A DNA stretch of 23,782 bases from a virus: IMG/VR virus record IMGVR_UViG_3300033146_006520, positions 1 through 23,782 of that record. One strand, 5' to 3'. Shown here one piece after another: positions 14,478 through 21,939 of the stretch (positions within the stretch are counted from its first letter, which is position 1; each line of letters begins with the position of its first letter). The position numbers were made by a program, and so were the translations under genes. The notes beneath the pieces are model-generated. The model saw only the letters and a list, made by a program, of their open reading frames with translations. It was not told the origin of the DNA and searched no databases.

Positions 14478-14993
14478 TTAATCAAATTCATCAAAACAAC
14501 TTCCGCGATCAAAGAAAAGAAAGTCATTATGATCGATAAAAGGTTCTAAATCAAAAATTCCATTTTCCGCTTCGCAATATTGTTTTTCCAATCTTTTCAT
14601 CAGATATTCTTTTAGCCAGACTTCACGGTCTTTAAATTCGTCCCAAGTGTAAAATATAAATCGATTGTTTTTTTGACCAAAAAGTTTTTGCTTAAAAGCC
14701 AAAAAAACAAAAGTTGTGACATCATATTTTTCTAACAAATTCAAATTTCTTATTTGAGAACCTCGCATATTTTTAATTCCAAACGTTTTAAATCTTTGCA
14801 AAAATATTGTTTTAATTGCAACGAAACGGCCATAAATCGAAGCGAAAATATCACAAGTTCTAGTGACTTCAAACCGCATCTGTTTTACCTCATTATTTTT
14901 TTGCGAAGTTGATAAATCTGGAATTTTATAAGTATAAAAACCTGATTTTTCTAAAGACTTTTTTATTTCTGCAATGAAAGTTTTTTCATTCAT
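14478..14993 (-). CDS. Degenerate paralog of the RecU/Hjc-like nuclease
   Basis: 171 residues from ATG 14993; GAGG is 8 nt away. It aligns with the 12593-13066 product throughout (IKKSLEKSGFYTYKIPD, VKQMRF, CDIFASIYGRF, FKDREVWLK, GIFDLEPF). The catalytic block reads VAIKTIFL where the paralog has VAIEGKML, so the Glu and Lys of E-x-K are both lost (K61 and I63), while D48 remains. The reading frame is intact and well started, so it is not a simple pseudogene: it may be a regulatory or DNA-binding version, or a dimer partner of the active copy. It overlaps the upstream repeat-protein stop by 8 bp. Confidence 0.75.
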   Translation of the reverse strand: MNEKTFIAEIKKSLEKSGFYTYKIPDLSTSQKNNEVKQMRFEVTRTCDIFASIYGRFVAIKTIFLQRFKTFGIKNMRGSQIRNLNLLEKYDVTTFVFLAFKQKLFGQKNNRFIFYTWDEFKDREVWLKEYLMKRLEKQYCEAENGIFDLEPFIDHNDFLFFDRGSCFDEFD

Positions 14994-15696
14994 ACTTTTT
15001 TCCTCGTTTCTTTTTTTTAGAATGATAACCTCTTTTTGTCTTGATATATACGTCATGCCAATACCAGATCTTATACCAATACTCACCATCGTCATATTCA
15101 ATTGCCGGTCCGCCATCATCTCTATGTCTCTCATCATGTCGATACCACTCTCGTGTACATCCATCCCCAGAGATAACCGCAGGAGCACCGACTCTATCAA
15201 GTTCTCCTCGCGCGTTATGCCAATAACGAGTTCCATCTGCTTCTTTTACAGCTGGTCCGAAAGGATTATATGGTATGTCATTTATATACCAAAAATAGTC
15301 ACGTCGCTTGCCTTTGCCGTATATAGATGCTGGTCCGCCTAATCTATGTAATTTCCCTTTAAAAAACCACTCTTCTGTGCTATCAGTTTTAATTAGTGCT
15401 GGTGTTGTCAAAGAATGTAATTCGCCTTTTTTATTGAATTTTAAAAGTTTATATCCACTTTTCAGCATCATTTTCTGACATTTGCCAGCCATGATGTCTT
15501 TAGCAAGTCCTGGCGGGATGGAAGGGTAAGGGGATTCTTCTTCTTTACCACCTTTTATTTTCCAAATTTTTCTGATGAGTTTAAATCGCTTTGCTACTGT
15601 AAATTTTAGTCCATGTTGTTCTATCTGCTCATCAGTAATCCAATAGCATTTACCATCGTCAGTCTCTATCCAAGCAGGAAAAGACAAACCGCTCAT
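14986..15696 (-). CDS. W-x-x-G / GPA repeat protein
   Basis: 236 residues. Residues about 93-215 contain five units of ~24 residues of the form LHRxGGPAxxxxDGTxxWxxNG: LHSLTTPALIK, LHRLGGPASIYG, PYNPFGPAVKEADGTRYW, LDRVGAPAVISGDG, RHRDDGGPAIEYDDGEYW. Repeats with HRxDGPA and W-Y-x-x-G are common in phage and bacterial proteins of unknown function and have a MORN-like beta-hairpin look. The N-terminus repeats part of the theme (FPAWIETDDGKCYW). The C-terminus is very basic (KKKKRGKK). No signal peptide. GGAGG lies 11 nt before the ATG. Likely a binding scaffold; the ligand is unknown. Confidence 0.75.
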   Translation of the reverse strand: MSGLSFPAWIETDDGKCYWITDEQIEQHGLKFTVAKRFKLIRKIWKIKGGKEEESPYPSIPPGLAKDIMAGKCQKMMLKSGYKLLKFNKKGELHSLTTPALIKTDSTEEWFFKGKLHRLGGPASIYGKGKRRDYFWYINDIPYNPFGPAVKEADGTRYWHNARGELDRVGAPAVISGDGCTREWYRHDERHRDDGGPAIEYDDGEYWYKIWYWHDVYIKTKRGYHSKKKKRGKKYE

Positions 15697-15747
15697 GTCA
15701 AGTATCCCCTCCTTTTTAATCGATCACTTTTCGCGTTATATTGTATA

Positions 15748-16149
15748 TTATATTACTGTTGTTATTATCATTGTTACATCATGCTTATAATTATTCTTCC
15801 CGCGACTATAAAGCGCAAAAATAATGACACCGCGATCTGTTAAGAGTTGCATGTATTGCACACTTTTAACCTGGTGATCAATCAAGCATTTTAAATCGCT
15901 AGGCATATTCTCAGAACTATGGGCGAATTTAAAATCAATAATTTTTGCACCGATGAAATCGGAAAAATCAGCAGTCTTTTTAGAAGAACAAGAAAGAAAA
16001 CCACAAGCATTAGAAATTTGCGGATCAAAATCGATAAGCAAAGATATAGTATAATAAGTCAATGTCGAAAATTTAACATCGATTTTAAATCCGAAAAAAT
16101 CTTCACCATCGACTTTTTCGATTTTTTCTATTATAGAATTTTCAAACAT
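15748..16149 (-). CDS. Hypothetical protein
   Basis: 133 residues, not recognised. Alternating hydrophobic strands (FFGFKIDVKFSTLTYYTISLLIDF, IGAKIIDFKFA, GVIIFALYS) suggest a beta-rich domain. AGGA lies 11 nt before the ATG, inside the 3' end of the upstream coiled-coil gene, and the two genes are 3 bp apart. Position after recT, exonuclease and coiled-coil gene suggests an accessory recombination or early function, without direct proof. Confidence 0.6.
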   Translation of the reverse strand: MFENSIIEKIEKVDGEDFFGFKIDVKFSTLTYYTISLLIDFDPQISNACGFLSCSSKKTADFSDFIGAKIIDFKFAHSSENMPSDLKCLIDHQVKSVQYMQLLTDRGVIIFALYSRGKNNYKHDVTMIITTVI

Positions 16150-16152
16150 TTT

Positions 16153-16875
16153 TTATTTAGTCCTGATCGCTAAACTTTCAATTTGTTCAATTTCTAAACC
16201 ATCCTTTTTATAATTTTTAATATTCATCTGCCGCGCCCATTGTTTTATGCGTGTCTCTTTGATCTCTAAAATTGTTTCCGGTAAGAGACCATTAGCAACA
16301 GCTTTGATTACTAACTTTGGATCGATAATCTTTACCGACCAATCTTTTTTGCCTGTTACCATACCTAGCTCGCTACTTTCACTTTTACGCACAGTCGGCT
16401 CAACAATAACCGGCGGCGCCTGAACTATCGTTGCTTGCTCAAGTAGCATCTCTGCTTTTTCAGCATCGCCTTTTTTCTCAGCTTTTTCAGCGCGTTTTAA
16501 AAGTTTCTCCTGTTCAGCGCGTTCGCGTTTTAAGCGTTCTTCTTCAGCTTTGCGTTGCGCCTCTGCAGCTTTACGCCGTTCTTCTGCTCTGTAAGCAGTA
16601 ATTTTATTTGTAATAATTTTATCGGCCGAATCAAAAATTCTCGTGATTGAATTTTCTTTGTCGCAGATTGCTTTCCATGCCTTATGTGCGGCCTCGCGCA
16701 TATCTTTAAAAAACGTCTTTACTTTTTTTCTGTTCTGTCGAACTTGAATTAGAAAATTATTTGCCTGCAACATACTCTCATGATTTTCAATTTTTAATTC
16801 TTCTGCTTTTTGTACTAATAGTTGTCCTTCCTGCTTCAATTCCAATTCCTTGTTTGTGTTTTTGTTCTCAGTCAT
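16153..16875 (-). CDS. Coiled-coil phage protein of the recombination cassette
   Basis: 240 residues. A helical N-terminal half leads to a long charged coiled coil (about 95-150: EERRKAAEAQRKAEEERLKR, KAEKKGDAEKAEMLL). The C-terminal part, VTGKKDWSVKIIDPKLVIKAVANGLLP ... KKDGLEIEQIESLAIRTK, matches a small domain often seen in phage proteins encoded beside RecT and exonuclease genes; in those it usually ends with an 'IPGV...EE..VAVR'-like segment. It may modulate host nucleases, as Gam-type proteins do, but there is no clear homology to Gam. It overlaps the exonuclease stop by 8 bp, so the three genes form one unit. Confidence 0.7.
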   Translation of the reverse strand: MTENKNTNKELELKQEGQLLVQKAEELKIENHESMLQANNFLIQVRQNRKKVKTFFKDMREAAHKAWKAICDKENSITRIFDSADKIITNKITAYRAEERRKAAEAQRKAEEERLKRERAEQEKLLKRAEKAEKKGDAEKAEMLLEQATIVQAPPVIVEPTVRKSESSELGMVTGKKDWSVKIIDPKLVIKAVANGLLPETILEIKETRIKQWARQMNIKNYKKDGLEIEQIESLAIRTK

Positions 16876-17485
16876 TTTTGGATATCTCCTTCCATTTTTG
16901 TATTGCTAGCGCACTTAAAAAATAATGCAAGTGGCTGCTATTTTTTTCGATTTCAAAAAATCGATAACCTTCTTCGTCAAACTTTAATTGTAAAAAATAT
17001 CGATGTTTGATTTTGGGATTTGGCTTATAACTCTCGTTATAAGCCTGGACGTATGCCGCCGTTTGTAGTGTATCGCATGTATGATTATACTTACGCGTCT
17101 TGATATCGATTAGACATGGTACACCGCGCACAGTCGCAATAAGATCAAGTCTGCCTGCATACTGATAAGCTTTTGACACAACTGGCAACTCTACTTCTTT
17201 TACTTCTATTTGCTGCTCTTTTTTACATTGCTGCCAGTCATCCAAAATCTTACGCAATATAGGATCTAAACACTCAAGATCAAGACAATTAGTCTCGTAT
17301 AACTCGATTGTCTTATGGACTGCTATCCCAAATTGCGCGGCTTTATTTAATACATCAGGCGGTACATCTGAGTAATCGTATAATAATTTTAGAACGGTAG
17401 TTACAGAAGGGTACCGGATTTTTTTGTCATCCCAGAATCCGGTGTAGTAGCCGTCTTCCCCTCGCGAGATTTTTCTTTCAGCCAT
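16868..17485 (-). CDS. PD-(D/E)XK (RecB/Cas4-like) phage exonuclease
   Basis: 205 residues. Motifs in order: GIAVHKTIE (53-61, the His motif), YAGRLDLIA (109-117), CLIDIKT with D127-x-K129, and LQTAAYVQAY with Q141-x3-Y145. This set defines the PD-(D/E)XK exonucleases that pair with RecT/Bet annealing proteins to make recombinogenic 3' ends. The active site is complete. The gene starts inside recT, overlapping it by 85 bp; GAGGGGG 10 nt upstream supports ATG 17485. The overlap removes any spacer and presumably balances the two products. Confidence 0.85.
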   Translation of the reverse strand: MAERKISRGEDGYYTGFWDDKKIRYPSVTTVLKLLYDYSDVPPDVLNKAAQFGIAVHKTIELYETNCLDLECLDPILRKILDDWQQCKKEQQIEVKEVELPVVSKAYQYAGRLDLIATVRGVPCLIDIKTRKYNHTCDTLQTAAYVQAYNESYKPNPKIKHRYFLQLKFDEEGYRFFEIEKNSSHLHYFLSALAIQKWKEISKND

Positions 17486-18510
17486 TTTGTGTAAGCCCCC
17501 TCAATATAATCTAACGCTTTTTGCGCGCCTTCTTTTTTTAAGATCGCTTCCGCAATCTCAGTCTTATCTATTCCCCATTGCATCTCATCCATCATATCGA
17601 CTATCTGAGTATACAGCTCCGCATCTTCTGGCGATAACTCCGGCTGAGTATGCATAGGTGGAATTATATTTTCTTCTTGTTGTTGTGATGATTGAGTTTT
17701 GGCCTGTGGCATAGATACTACAGGCTTGCCTGGCAGAGTTTCAACTAAAAAATCATTGTCTTCAAATTCTTCGCGCGAACTTTTTTCTGTTTCAACAAGT
17801 TCATCAAGCGCAACTGCTTTATCAATTGTCGGTGAGAGATTAAGAGTCTTCATCGCGCGTCGTATCGTCGTTTTTTTGCGCATCTCATCCGTATCAGTTA
17901 CCCACGGTCCGTCATTAGCAGCTTTTGAACGCCGGCGACATGCCTGTATTTCTTCCTCCCACATAAAGGTAAAAGTTTTGATACCATTACGCAGTTGTAA
18001 TACTGTATATGCGCCGATAACTTCACCGCGTTGATGTGGCGGTAGTGGTGTATGTTCAAGTATACGTTCTGTTCCCTCGCGGATTGTAAAGGGCTCTCTG
18101 GAATAAACAACTCGTGAATAGCAATCAACAATTTCTCCGGATTCTTTTGCAAGCTGAATAAAACCTTTATAGCCTGGCATCAACTGCGCTTCGTAGCTAT
18201 TTTTATGCTTGTTCCAAAACGGAATTATATATGCGAGACCTCTAATATCATCTGGCGGGATACCAAGTTGCGCTGCTTGCATAACGCAACTGTATACAGA
18301 GATAGGCGTGCACTCAGCAATTTTGGGTGTACGTCTGATTGAGTTCATAACAATCGCGATCATCTTATCAACTGTGATATGCCGTGGCAATGTTGCTTTA
18401 ATCTTTTCAGCATTTTGTTGTAATACTTGTTCAATACTTTTTGCCTTCTGCGCTATATTTACTAGAGCAGTGGAAGCAGTAGAATTTGAATTTTGTTTTT
18501 TAGTAGCCAT
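17401..18510 (-). CDS. recT: RecT single-strand annealing protein
   Basis: 369 residues. Family-typical segments are LPRHITVDKMIAIVMNSIRRTPK (about 41-63), SVYSCVMQAAQLGI, AYIIPFWN, LMPGYKGFIQLAKESG (110-125) and the later EMRKKTTIRRAMKTLNLSP. RecT promotes annealing and strand invasion during phage recombination together with the exonuclease encoded downstream. After about residue 260 the sequence is low-complexity and Gln-rich (QAKTQSSQQQEEN) before a helical tail that overlaps the exonuclease start. The start is preceded by GGGGG at 5 nt. Confidence 0.92.
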   Translation of the reverse strand: MATKKQNSNSTASTALVNIAQKAKSIEQVLQQNAEKIKATLPRHITVDKMIAIVMNSIRRTPKIAECTPISVYSCVMQAAQLGIPPDDIRGLAYIIPFWNKHKNSYEAQLMPGYKGFIQLAKESGEIVDCYSRVVYSREPFTIREGTERILEHTPLPPHQRGEVIGAYTVLQLRNGIKTFTFMWEEEIQACRRRSKAANDGPWVTDTDEMRKKTTIRRAMKTLNLSPTIDKAVALDELVETEKSSREEFEDNDFLVETLPGKPVVSMPQAKTQSSQQQEENIIPPMHTQPELSPEDAELYTQIVDMMDEMQWGIDKTEIAEAILKKEGAQKALDYIEGAYTKWLKEKSREGKTATTPDSGMTKKSGTLL

Positions 18511-18534
18511 AATTTCCCCCTGATATTTTATTTT

Positions 18535-18840
18535 TTATCTGTTATCAAGATATAAATTTGCTATAAAACTAAAATCATCAAGATTAGATTGCAGATATTC
18601 TTTGTACCACATTTTGACATATGGTTCCGCATAGCAACTACTCCAATACTCGCGGATTCGGTCGCTAAATTCATCGTACGAAATTTTCGGCGTGCGAAAT
18701 TCTATATAACGTTTGAATTTTATTTTTTCAAACGTACCGGTTTGAAAAAGTTCTTTTTTCTCAGTATCAGTCAAATTTACATATTGTTGCCTTTTTTCCG
18801 TCGGCCGAAAAATCCTTTGTAAAATATCTTTCGGAAACAT
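18535..18840 (-). CDS. Hypothetical protein before recT
   Basis: 101 residues, not recognised. Rich in aromatic residues (YWSSCYAEPYVKMWYKEYLQ) with basic KIKFKRYIEF. AAAGGGG 7 nt before the ATG supports expression. It lies 24 bp before recT and probably shares its transcript. No signal peptide, cysteine pairs or membrane segment. Confidence 0.65.
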   Translation of the reverse strand: MFPKDILQRIFRPTEKRQQYVNLTDTEKKELFQTGTFEKIKFKRYIEFRTPKISYDEFSDRIREYWSSCYAEPYVKMWYKEYLQSNLDDFSFIANLYLDNR

Positions 18841-18864
18841 CTTTTTGCCCCTTTCGTTTAAAAA

Positions 18865-19092
18865 TTACTTCATATCGATCTTCCATTTTTCTTCAATATC
18901 GTCGTGATTAGTCAACTTTTCAAACTTAAAGTTCCCTCCTTCCATGCACCGCGCAAATAACCACAGCGCAATATTAACCAGTTGATATAACCTGTAATTC
19001 GGAAATTTCTGTTTTAATTTACTCATCAATTTTTTTGTCTCCGGCAGCATTAAATAACTGCCTGATTTAGTGTATTCTGTTTTCGCCCTCAA
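18865..19092 (-). CDS. Hypothetical small protein, probable TTG start
   Basis: 75 residues if started at TTG 19092, which has GGGAG 7 nt upstream; the in-frame GTG at 19101 touches that site and is unlikely. Sequence RAKTEYTKSGSYLMLPETKKLMSKLKQKFPNYRLYQLVNIALWLFARCM looks like a strand followed by two helices, which would suit a small ribbon-helix-helix-like DNA binder, but there is no diagnostic motif. A promoter-like site lies 35 nt upstream. Confidence 0.6.
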   Translation of the reverse strand: MRAKTEYTKSGSYLMLPETKKLMSKLKQKFPNYRLYQLVNIALWLFARCMEGGNFKFEKLTNHDDIEEKWKIDMK

Positions 19093-19126
19093 AAGAATCA
19101 CTCCCTTTAAAAATATTTTTAAAAAA

Positions 19127-19155
19127 AGTCTAAAGTAAAAAATATTTTTTGTAAA
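19127..19155 (-). promoter_or_regulatory. Promoter-like site before the recT run
   Basis: TTTACA (19150-19155), 17-bp spacer, TAGACT (19127-19132), in the 82-bp AT-rich gap before the 75-residue gene. It would serve the recombination genes separately from the small-gene cluster. Confidence 0.4.
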
Positions 19156-19174
19156 GAAAAAACATTTTTATTTT

Positions 19175-19450
19175 CTATCTTTCTTTCATTGCATTATTCG
19201 CTTTCTCAAGAAAAGTCTCCGCCCATTTATAAGCCTCGTCAACATATCGCGTTGCCCCCGCACGTCTGGCATTTGAATAATTGCGTTTTATTATACTGCT
19301 AAAAATCTGCAAGGCCACTTGATCTTTAACGGTCAATTCTGGATAATAATTTACTTTTTTTCCTCTCCTTTCATAATGTTCAAATTCATCGCCAGCAAAA
19401 CAATTTCCGCAGAGTAAAAGGACAACAATACTGAATAAAATCTTTTTCAT
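19175..19450 (-). CDS. Small secreted or periplasmic protein
   Basis: 91 residues. The N-terminus MKKILFSIVVLLLCGNCFAGDEF is a textbook signal peptide with likely cleavage after CFA; a lipobox is not convincing. The mature part is about 70 residues, charged and helical (VALQIFSSIIKRNYSNARRAG, DEAYKWAETFLEKANNAM). Its ATG overlaps the stop of the upstream gene as ATGA and GGAGG is 7 nt away. Phage proteins exported this way may act in the periplasm, e.g. superinfection exclusion; that is a guess. Confidence 0.75.
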   Translation of the reverse strand: MKKILFSIVVLLLCGNCFAGDEFEHYERRGKKVNYYPELTVKDQVALQIFSSIIKRNYSNARRAGATRYVDEAYKWAETFLEKANNAMKER

Positions 19451-19821
19451 TTTCCTTCCTCCTTTCCAATTATTAACGAATTATAATTTGCTAAAATTTT
19501 TTCTTCCATTTTTTGTTTCTTTTCTTTTTCTTTTTGTTTTTCTAATTGTGCTCGCTTTTTTTCTTCCAATTCTTTCTGTTCAAAATGTTTTTTTAGTTTT
19601 TCCAAATCCTTCTGCCATGGTCCATATTTTTTCCATCCATAATATTCTGTCCAGCCTGGCTGACCGCCTAATATACCATATACCTCTACTTGATCATCAG
19701 GATCATCACCGCAAATATAAACATGAAAATAATATCCTCTTGCATGACGACCTGATTTTATTTCTAATTTTCCATATTTCCCTGATGGTATTATTGCCGC
19801 GTATTCTTTAGCTCCATCCAT
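19447..19821 (-). CDS. Hypothetical protein with basic coiled-coil tail
   Basis: 124 residues. The first 75 residues are beta-like and aromatic (GKLEIKSGRHARGYYFHVYICGDD, QVEVYGILGGQPGWTEYYGWKKYGPW); residues about 76-112 are a Lys/Glu coiled coil. Not recognised. GGAGG lies 7 nt before the ATG; 4-bp overlap with the secreted-protein gene indicates coupling, so the two may work together although this one lacks a signal peptide. Confidence 0.65.
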   Translation of the reverse strand: MDGAKEYAAIIPSGKYGKLEIKSGRHARGYYFHVYICGDDPDDQVEVYGILGGQPGWTEYYGWKKYGPWQKDLEKLKKHFEQKELEEKKRAQLEKQKEKEKKQKMEEKILANYNSLIIGKEEGK

Positions 19822-19823
19822 AA

Positions 19824-19976
19824 TTAGCCCTCCTTTCCGGTGATTAATTGTAATGCGTGTTTATATGCCATCAACTTTGCATTGATTCTGACGTTAAACA
19901 CACCTTCGGCGCGTAATGCGTCCTGCAATTTCTGATACTTCGCAATTTCTTTTTTTAATGAAGTGATTGCATACAT
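19824..19976 (-). CDS. Very small hypothetical protein
   Basis: 50 residues from ATG 19976 (MYAITSLKKEIAKYQKLQDAL), with GGGGGAG about 4-5 nt upstream. The in-frame extension to 20033 has no ribosome site and runs into the upstream gene. Helical and basic, no family recognised. Two bases separate it from the next gene. Confidence 0.55.
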   Translation of the reverse strand: MYAITSLKKEIAKYQKLQDALRAEGVFNVRINAKLMAYKHALQLITGKEG

Positions 19977-19998
19977 TTTTCTCCCCCTTTTTATTTTT

Positions 19999-20184
19999 TC
20001 ACCACAATAACCACGTAGTACTTTTAGAACCACAATTACGCTCTAACTGCTTCTTCAACTCCACAATTTTCTTTTCCGCTTCCTGGTACTTTTGGTACCA
20101 GCAGTACATACAATGTCCTCGATAGACTCTTCTTTCTCGCCGGCATCGCCGGCAGCGACCTGAAACCGTCAATTTCATTTCCAT
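19999..20184 (-). CDS. Small zinc-finger protein
   Basis: 61 residues from ATG 20184 with AGGGG 7 nt upstream. Two Cys pairs, GRCRRCRRERR and GHCMYCWYQ, form a probable four-Cys zinc ribbon, followed by a short coiled coil (AEKKIVELKKQLERN). The upstream in-frame ATG at 20238 lies in the previous gene and is not favoured. It may bind nucleic acid or a host protein. Confidence 0.65.
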   Translation of the reverse strand: MEMKLTVSGRCRRCRRERRVYRGHCMYCWYQKYQEAEKKIVELKKQLERNCGSKSTTWLLW

Positions 20185-20198
20185 AAAATCGCCCCTTT

Positions 20199-20555
20199 CT
20201 ATTTTTCTCTCTCTATATTTCTCCCACATGATGGACATATATCATCATGCGTTAAAACATCACATTCCTCACAATAATTGCTTGTTATGCAATATTCACA
20301 AGGTGCCAGTTCTGGCCTAATGCGACAAGTACATTCTATCGCCCCAAGCTTTTCTCTTAGTTCTAATTCACGTTTTCTTTCCCGTTTTTCTGCCCACCGT
20401 TTTTTCATCGCGCGACTTTTCCGCGCTTTTGTCAAAGGATGGTTCTGCGCCTGTTTTCTTCGCTCTTGGATTTTTTGAGTTCGAACTTCGGCAAGTTTTA
20501 ATAATATTTTTTGCCGACGTTCACACGCTTCTATAATTTTATCAAAATCAATCAT
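20199..20555 (-). CDS. Basic helical protein with C-terminal zinc ribbon
   Basis: 118 residues. A long basic helix (about 10-70: RRQKILLKLAEVRTQKIQ, KSRAMKKRWAEKRERKRE) is followed by a Cys-rich end: CTCRIRPELAPCEYC, NYCEEC, and ICPSCG, i.e. eight or more Cys that could hold two zinc ions. The KSRAMKKRWAEKRERK part resembles small phage nucleic-acid-binding segments. Not assignable to a named family. GAGG lies 9 nt before the ATG. Confidence 0.65.
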   Translation of the reverse strand: MIDFDKIIEACERRQKILLKLAEVRTQKIQERRKQAQNHPLTKARKSRAMKKRWAEKRERKRELELREKLGAIECTCRIRPELAPCEYCITSNYCEECDVLTHDDICPSCGRNIEREK

Positions 20556-20570
20556 AATCTCACCCCTCTT

Positions 20571-20933
20571 TCATTTTTGTTTTTTTTCTAAATGATTTAC
20601 GACTAAAAATAATTTTTTCACTTCTTTTGAATTTTCTATTGCCCATTCGCCGCGCGCATAATCAAATCCAACCACATATTCCTCGCCATCTAAAAACACG
20701 AGATCATTCTCATAGATACGCGTACGATTTTTATCAAAAAAGCCAGTGAATAATTCTAATTGACAATCAATTTTCTCTGAATTCGTTCCTGTATTAATAT
20801 ATACCCAAAGTTTTATTTCTCCTGATGATTCTGAAAAAATACTTGTAACTTTTGCCGTCGGAATAATCTCTCCCGCACCTTTACGTCGTACTCGTGCAAA
20901 CCATAAAGTCGAAGAGTCAAAAGAATTGATCAT
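20571..20933 (-). CDS. YopX-like protein, copy 1
   Basis: 120 residues. FTGFFDKNRTRIYENDLVFLDGEEYVV fits the YopX core 'TG..D.NG..IYEGD.V' of phage proteins of unknown function. The N-terminus LWFARVRRKGAGEIIPTAKV is nearly the same as in the next gene upstream, including similar DNA, so they are tandem duplicates. GGAGG sits 10 nt before the ATG within a leader repeat shared with two other genes. Confidence 0.7.
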   Translation of the reverse strand: MINSFDSSTLWFARVRRKGAGEIIPTAKVTSIFSESSGEIKLWVYINTGTNSEKIDCQLELFTGFFDKNRTRIYENDLVFLDGEEYVVGFDYARGEWAIENSKEVKKLFLVVNHLEKKQK

Positions 20934-20935
20934 TA

Positions 20936-20963
20936 TTTTTCTTCCTCCATCAATTTTTTAAAA
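20936..20963 (-). repeat. Shared translation-leader repeat, copy 1
   Basis: About 28 bp including ATTGATGGAGGAAGAAAAA on the minus strand, carrying the ribosome site of the YopX-like gene at 20933. Near-identical copies precede 21369 and 23503. Confidence 0.7.
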
Positions 20964-21009
20964 CGATGTCAAAATAGTAATTACTCTAATACCCGCGAAT
21001 CCAATCCAA

Positions 21010-21369
21010 TCATTTTTTTAGTCGATGTCGAACTCGACATAATGCTTCTCGCCGAAATAAATTTTCAATTTCCCATCTGCCATTTAATGAATTGAAAAAG
21101 ACAATATATTTTTTGCCTTCAAACCAAACAATATCGTTTTCATAGATATAATTGCCTTCCGGGTAAATAAAGCCAGTGGACATTTCCAATTCACACTCTA
21201 TCCAGCCAGAAGTTGACTCCGGAACATTCAACCAGGCTCTTATTTGACCATGAGGCTCGCCGTGTATTTCGGTAACTTTTTCTAACGGAATTATTTCCCC
21301 TGTGTCTTTACGTCGTGCCCGTGCAAACCAAAGTGGCTTAGGACAATCAGTTCTTTTCTTTATCTTCAT
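21010..21369 (-). CDS. YopX-like protein, copy 2
   Basis: 119 residues. STGFIYPEGNYIYENDIVWFEGKKYIV corresponds to the YopX core; PLWFARARRKDTGEIIPLEKVTEI matches copy 1. The middle has diverged more (GQIRAWLNVPESTSGWIECELE versus the copy-1 equivalent), so the duplication is not very recent or part has been exchanged. GGAG lies 8 nt before the ATG. Confidence 0.7.
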   Translation of the reverse strand: MKIKKRTDCPKPLWFARARRKDTGEIIPLEKVTEIHGEPHGQIRAWLNVPESTSGWIECELEMSTGFIYPEGNYIYENDIVWFEGKKYIVFFNSLNGRWEIENLFRREALCRVRHRLKK

Positions 21370-21391
21370 TTTTCTTTCTCCATCAATTTTT
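21369..21391 (-). repeat. Shared translation-leader repeat, copy 2
   Basis: About 23 bp including AAATTGATGGAGAAAGAAAAA on the minus strand, one base different in the ribosome-site core from the other two copies. It initiates the second YopX-like gene. Confidence 0.65.
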
Positions 21392-21420
21392 CCTTTTTTG
21401 TTTTTTCTTATTCTCCAAAA

Positions 21421-21939
21421 TTAATTTTCAGTTTCCCATGCTTCAGAAAATTCTTGGTCAGAAAATAATTCAGCTAAACCTGTAATTTGTTTTAATCTCA
21501 AAACTTCATCAGGTTCCATCCCAAGTTCTTTGGCAATTTTTTGATCACTCCAATTTCTCCGAGCTAATTCTTGTACTATTTCTGACATTGCTCCTACTTG
21601 ATGTTTTCCTCTAGCTCTATTATGTCTAATAGTAGCAGCAATCCGATCATTTCTACTTGTTCTATCTGAATTAATAATTACAACTGGCAACAAAGACATT
21701 CCTAATTTTTTGCCTACTAAATGTCGGTGAAATCCATCGACTACTTCATAACCATTTTTAACTTGCCAGACTACTATTGGTTGTGTAAAACCGTTACTTA
21801 AAATTGATAGTTCCAACAATTCCATTTCTGGTTTCGCTACTGTATTAGGATTATAATCATTCGCAAAAACTTTTGAAGCCTCTACCCAAATAACTTTTGA
21901 TACGGGATGATTTTCTTTTTTACTTAAATCAATTTCCAT
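21421..21939 (-). CDS. ParB/IbrB-like nuclease-fold protein
   Basis: 172 residues. ParB-like N-terminal fold: VIWVEASKVFANDYNPNTV (16-34), LLELSILSNGFTQPIVVW (41-58), YEVVDGFHRHLVGKKLG (64-80, the box II equivalent) and RHNRARGKH (105-113), then a helix-turn-helix (SDQKIAKELGMEPDEVLRLK). This is the IbrB plan, and the gene follows an IbrA-like gene with a 16-bp overlap. In E. coli IbrAB regulates Eib expression; ParB/Srx-fold proteins can also bind nucleotides or cut DNA. Here it probably acts with its partner on nucleic acid or nucleotide. GAGG lies 8 nt before the ATG. Confidence 0.85.
   Translation of the reverse strand: MEIDLSKKENHPVSKVIWVEASKVFANDYNPNTVAKPEMELLELSILSNGFTQPIVVWQVKNGYEVVDGFHRHLVGKKLGMSLLPVVIINSDRTSRNDRIAATIRHNRARGKHQVGAMSEIVQELARRNWSDQKIAKELGMEPDEVLRLKQITGLAELFSDQEFSEAWETEN

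Noticed and set aside
14994-15236. N-terminal extension of the degenerate nuclease to 15236
   Set aside because: It lies wholly inside the W-x-x-G repeat gene, is Met-rich without pattern, and the paralog aligns from Met at 14993 with its own ribosome site.
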